Positions 5,338-7,647 of a stretch of 7,647 nt of DNA are shown one piece after another; positions within the stretch are counted from its first letter, which is position 1, and the number at the start of each line of letters is the position of its first letter. Location of the stretch: positions 1-7,647 of the forward strand of contig PXEJ01000342.1 of NCBI GenBank assembly GCA_003566215.1, given 5' to 3'. The notes beneath the pieces were generated by a model. It saw nothing but the letters and a program-made list of their open reading frames with translations, had not been told where the DNA came from and searched no databases. Source of the stretch: Cyanobacteria bacterium T3Sed10_376R1m. GTDB taxonomy: Bacteria > Cyanobacteriota > Cyanobacteriia > Cyanobacteriales > Cyanobacteriaceae. Position numbers and translations under genes: made by a program.

Positions 5338-6438
5338 ATGGCCACAATTTTAATTGTCGAAGATGAGTTGATTGCTGCCGAGAGTTTGGCCCAAGACTTA
5401 AAAAAATTAAATTATGAAGTAATAGGTATTGTAACGACGGGGGAAAAGGCAATTAAAAAAGTAATGATTTCTCCTCCAGATTTAATTTTGATGGACATTA
5501 TGCTCAAAGGTTCAATGGATGGTATTACTGCCGCCCATGAAATTTATCAAAAATTTAAAATTCCTATTATTTATTTGAGTGCCTATGCTGATTCTGCAAC
5601 ATTACACAGGGCTCAGTCAACTCCGGCTTATGGTTATTTGGTTAAACCTTATAAAATTGCGGATATTACAACGACGATAACCATTGCTTTGGCTAAGTTT
5701 GAAGAAGATTCTAAAACTGAATTAAGACTATCACAGGAGAAAAAGCTCAATCAAATTAAAACTCAGGCTTTGGCAACGGCATCCCATGATTTACGAGCGC
5801 CCTTAACCAGTATTTTGGGTTACACTGAGTTAATTAAAGACTATGGAGATAAATTATCTTCTGATAAAAAAGAACGATATTTTAATTTTATCAAAAGTGC
5901 GATCGGGGAAATGAACGATTCCCTCGAAGATTTATTATTAATTAGTCGTGCAGAAGAGGGAAAAGTAACACTTTATCCTGATGAGTTTGATTTAGTAGAA
6001 TTTATGCAAAGTTTAGTAGATGAACACAATAATTTAACAGAAAAGCATCAAATCAATTTTACCTGCAACAGATCATTTCATGTTGTTTATTTAGATCGTA
6101 AAATATTACATCATATTTTAAATAATTTAATGTCAAATGCTATTAAATATTCCCCTGATGGGGGAGATATTAATCTAGAAATACAGTGTGATTCTAACTT
6201 TATTACCTTAATTATTGAAGACCATGGAATTGGCATCCCCGAAGATTATAAAGTAAAATTATTTCAACTTTTTGAAAGAGCGGATAATGTAGGTAGTATC
6301 AAAGGTAATGGTTTAGGCTTATCTATTGTAAAAAAAGCAGTGGAACTTCATGGTGGAAACATTGAGGTAGAAAGTGAAGAGAATAAAGGCACTAAGTTTA
6401 TTATTCATTTTCCTCAGAATAATCTCAATATCATTTAA
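5338..6438 (+). CDS. REC-HisKA-HATPase histidine kinase (N-terminal receiver)
   Basis: The 366-residue cytosolic protein begins with a CheY-like receiver (about 1-122): acidic pocket Glu8/Asp9, phospho-acceptor Asp53 in LILMDIML, Ser81 and Lys103 in LVKPY. A helical linker (about 121-145) leads to the HisKA dimerisation domain with the H-box SHDLRAPL, phospho-accepting His150. The ATPase domain follows: N-box Asn267 in LMSNAIKYS, G1 box DHGIGI (295-300), F-box LFQLFER (308-314) and G2 box GNGLGLSI (323-330), ending in GTKFIIHFP. All key catalytic residues are present. There is no membrane segment or PAS/GAF sensor, so input probably comes as phosphate from another kinase to Asp53, or through protein contacts, and output goes to an unlinked response regulator. 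The ATG at 5338 follows an in-frame TAA at 5323-5325. It is probably co-transcribed with the FAD-oxidase gene 20 bp downstream. Confidence 0.95.
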   Translation: MATILIVEDELIAAESLAQDLKKLNYEVIGIVTTGEKAIKKVMISPPDLILMDIMLKGSMDGITAAHEIYQKFKIPIIYLSAYADSATLHRAQSTPAYGYLVKPYKIADITTTITIALAKFEEDSKTELRLSQEKKLNQIKTQALATASHDLRAPLTSILGYTELIKDYGDKLSSDKKERYFNFIKSAIGEMNDSLEDLLLISRAEEGKVTLYPDEFDLVEFMQSLVDEHNNLTEKHQINFTCNRSFHVVYLDRKILHHILNNLMSNAIKYSPDGGDINLEIQCDSNFITLIIEDHGIGIPEDYKVKLFQLFERADNVGSIKGNGLGLSIVKKAVELHGGNIEVESEENKGTKFIIHFPQNNLNII

Positions 6439-6458
6439 AATTATTAATTATTCAAAAA

Positions 6459-7647
6459 ATGTCGATTAACTATCAAGAAATAGAACAAAAAATAACAGAT
6501 ATAAATATTATTAAAGATAGTGAACAAATTAAAAAACTATCCTTAGACTACTATTATTTCAGTCCTATATTAAAAGAAAAACTTTCAGAAAAAAGAGCTG
6601 ATTTAGTATTACAACCAAAAAGTGAAAGAGAAATATTAAAAATTGCTAAAATTTGTGTAGAAAATAAAATTCCCTTAACCATAAGAGGTGCTGGGACAGG
6701 CAATTATGGACAATGTATCCCCTTGAATGGTGGTATTGTCTTAGACATGACACAAATGAAGCAAATAAAATGGATTAAAAATGGCGTTGCTTGTGTTGAA
6801 GCGGGGATAAAAATGGCAACCCTAGAAAGGGAAACAAAAAAACAAGGTTGGGAATTGCGCATGATACCATCAACCTATAAAGTAGCAACCTTAGGAGGAT
6901 TTTTTAGTGGTGGTAGCGGTGGCATTGGTTCAATAAACTATGGACAACTGAGGGATAGAGGCAACCTTCACCGAGTCAAGGTTGTTACCTTAGAAGACAA
7001 TCCTAAAATTATTGAATTAAGAGGAGATGAAACTCAACAAGTTAACCATGCCTATGGCACAAATGGTATTATTACAGAATTAGAAATTCCCTTAGCTCCA
7101 ACCTATAATTGGCTTGATGTAATTGTTACTTTTGATGATTTTATTAATGCCACAAAATTCGGTCAAGCCTTATCTGATAGTGATGGAATTATGAAAAAAA
7201 TGGTAAGTATTCATGCTCATCCTATTCCTAACTATTTTACTGCCCTGAAGTCTTATTTATCAAATAATAAAAGTTGTGCTTTATTAAGCATTGCTGAAAA
7301 CTCTTTACAATCTTTACCTGAATTAGTTGAAGAATATCAAGGGAAAATTACCTATCAACAAACTTTGGGAGATAATAACTTTAGTTTAATTGAGTTTACG
7401 TGGAATCATACTACCTTTCATGCTAGAAATATTGATTCAAATATTACCTATTTACAGACGTTTTATTTCACCGTTGATAAAGTAGAAGAAATGTATCAAC
7501 ATTTTGGGGATGAGGTGATGATACATCTTGAATTTTTGCGAGCGGGGGGAAAAGCTATTCCGGCGGGTTTACAGTTAGTTAAATACACTGATGAAAAAAG
7601 GTTACAAGAAATCATTAAATATCATGAAGATAATGGTGCTTTTATTG
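6459..7647 (+). CDS. FAD-binding oxidase, GlcD-like (partial, runs off the window)
   Basis: The frame is open from ATG 6459 to the window end, 396 complete codons; the C-terminus is missing. The N-terminal FAD_binding_4 (PCMH-type) domain shows ADLVLQPKSEREILKIAK (47-64), then PLTIRGAGTGNYGQ (72-85), where the Gly-rich loop GAGTGNYGQ (77-85) binds the FAD pyrophosphate, and GGIVLDMTQM (91-100). The second FAD region is GGFFSGGSGGIGSINYG (146-162), followed by AYGTNGIITELEIPLAP (198-214). These features place it in the glycolate/D-lactate dehydrogenase-like flavoprotein superfamily. The C-terminal cap that sets substrate choice is poorly conserved and incomplete, so glycolate oxidase activity should not be assumed. 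It starts 20 bp after the REC-kinase stop with no terminator between, suggesting one transcript. The start is the first ATG after an in-frame TAA at 6420-6422; no Shine-Dalgarno is visible. Confidence 0.88.
   Translation, partial: MSINYQEIEQKITDINIIKDSEQIKKLSLDYYYFSPILKEKLSEKRADLVLQPKSEREILKIAKICVENKIPLTIRGAGTGNYGQCIPLNGGIVLDMTQMKQIKWIKNGVACVEAGIKMATLERETKKQGWELRMIPSTYKVATLGGFFSGGSGGIGSINYGQLRDRGNLHRVKVVTLEDNPKIIELRGDETQQVNHAYGTNGIITELEIPLAPTYNWLDVIVTFDDFINATKFGQALSDSDGIMKKMVSIHAHPIPNYFTALKSYLSNNKSCALLSIAENSLQSLPELVEEYQGKITYQQTLGDNNFSLIEFTWNHTTFHARNIDSNITYLQTFYFTVDKVEEMYQHFGDEVMIHLEFLRAGGKAIPAGLQLVKYTDEKRLQEIIKYHEDNGAFI

Noticed and set aside
5249..5452. 67-codon minus-strand frame across the kinase start
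   Set aside because: It overlaps the receiver-domain coding region and leader on the opposite strand; the product is low-complexity and Leu/Ser-rich.

Overview
The window looks like chromosomal DNA of an AT-rich cyanobacterium. A gamma-type RNA polymerase subunit (rpoC1, the split N-terminal half of beta-prime) is present at full length, which is a cyanobacterial/plastid trait. Three copies of the HIP1 octamer GCGATCGC occur in a low-GC background. The remaining proteins (a ComFB-domain protein, a REC-histidine kinase, and two small proteins I recognise as conserved only in cyanobacteria) fit the same group. A Geminocystis/Cyanobacterium-like genome is plausible, but the sequence alone does not prove it.

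Layout. Bases 1-733 hold no convincing protein gene. Inside them, roughly 181-420 is a GC-rich island (about 47% GC by hand count, against about 30% in the AT-rich DNA before rpoC1) packed with short perfect hairpins; it is the least explained part of the window and may be an unannotated structured RNA or a mobile-element relic. A consensus -10 box and a 5'-proximal stem precede rpoC1 (734-2620). Neither rpoB nor rpoC2 flanks rpoC1. Instead it is followed by a small P-loop kinase of the adenylate-kinase-like/FlaR type (2672-3193) and a two-helix membrane protein (3244-3894). The latter converges on, and overlaps by 4 bp, a minus-strand gene for a 140-residue cysteine-motif protein (3891-4313). 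After a 211-bp AT-rich divergent spacer comes a ComFB-domain gene (4525-5064) closed by a good intrinsic terminator. A 273-bp spacer then carries a strong sigma70-type promoter with a 16-bp palindrome just upstream of its -35 box. This promoter should drive a REC-HisKA-HATPase kinase (5338-6438), followed 20 bp later by an FAD-linked oxidase gene that runs off the window (6459 onward).

Functionally the window mixes core transcription (RpoC1), signalling (ComFB as a likely cyclic-nucleotide receptor; the REC-kinase as a relay component) and uncharacterised cyanobacterial genes. No defence system, CRISPR array, tRNA or intact mobile element is visible. The items most worth following up are the structured island at 181-420 and the palindrome-promoter upstream of the kinase.
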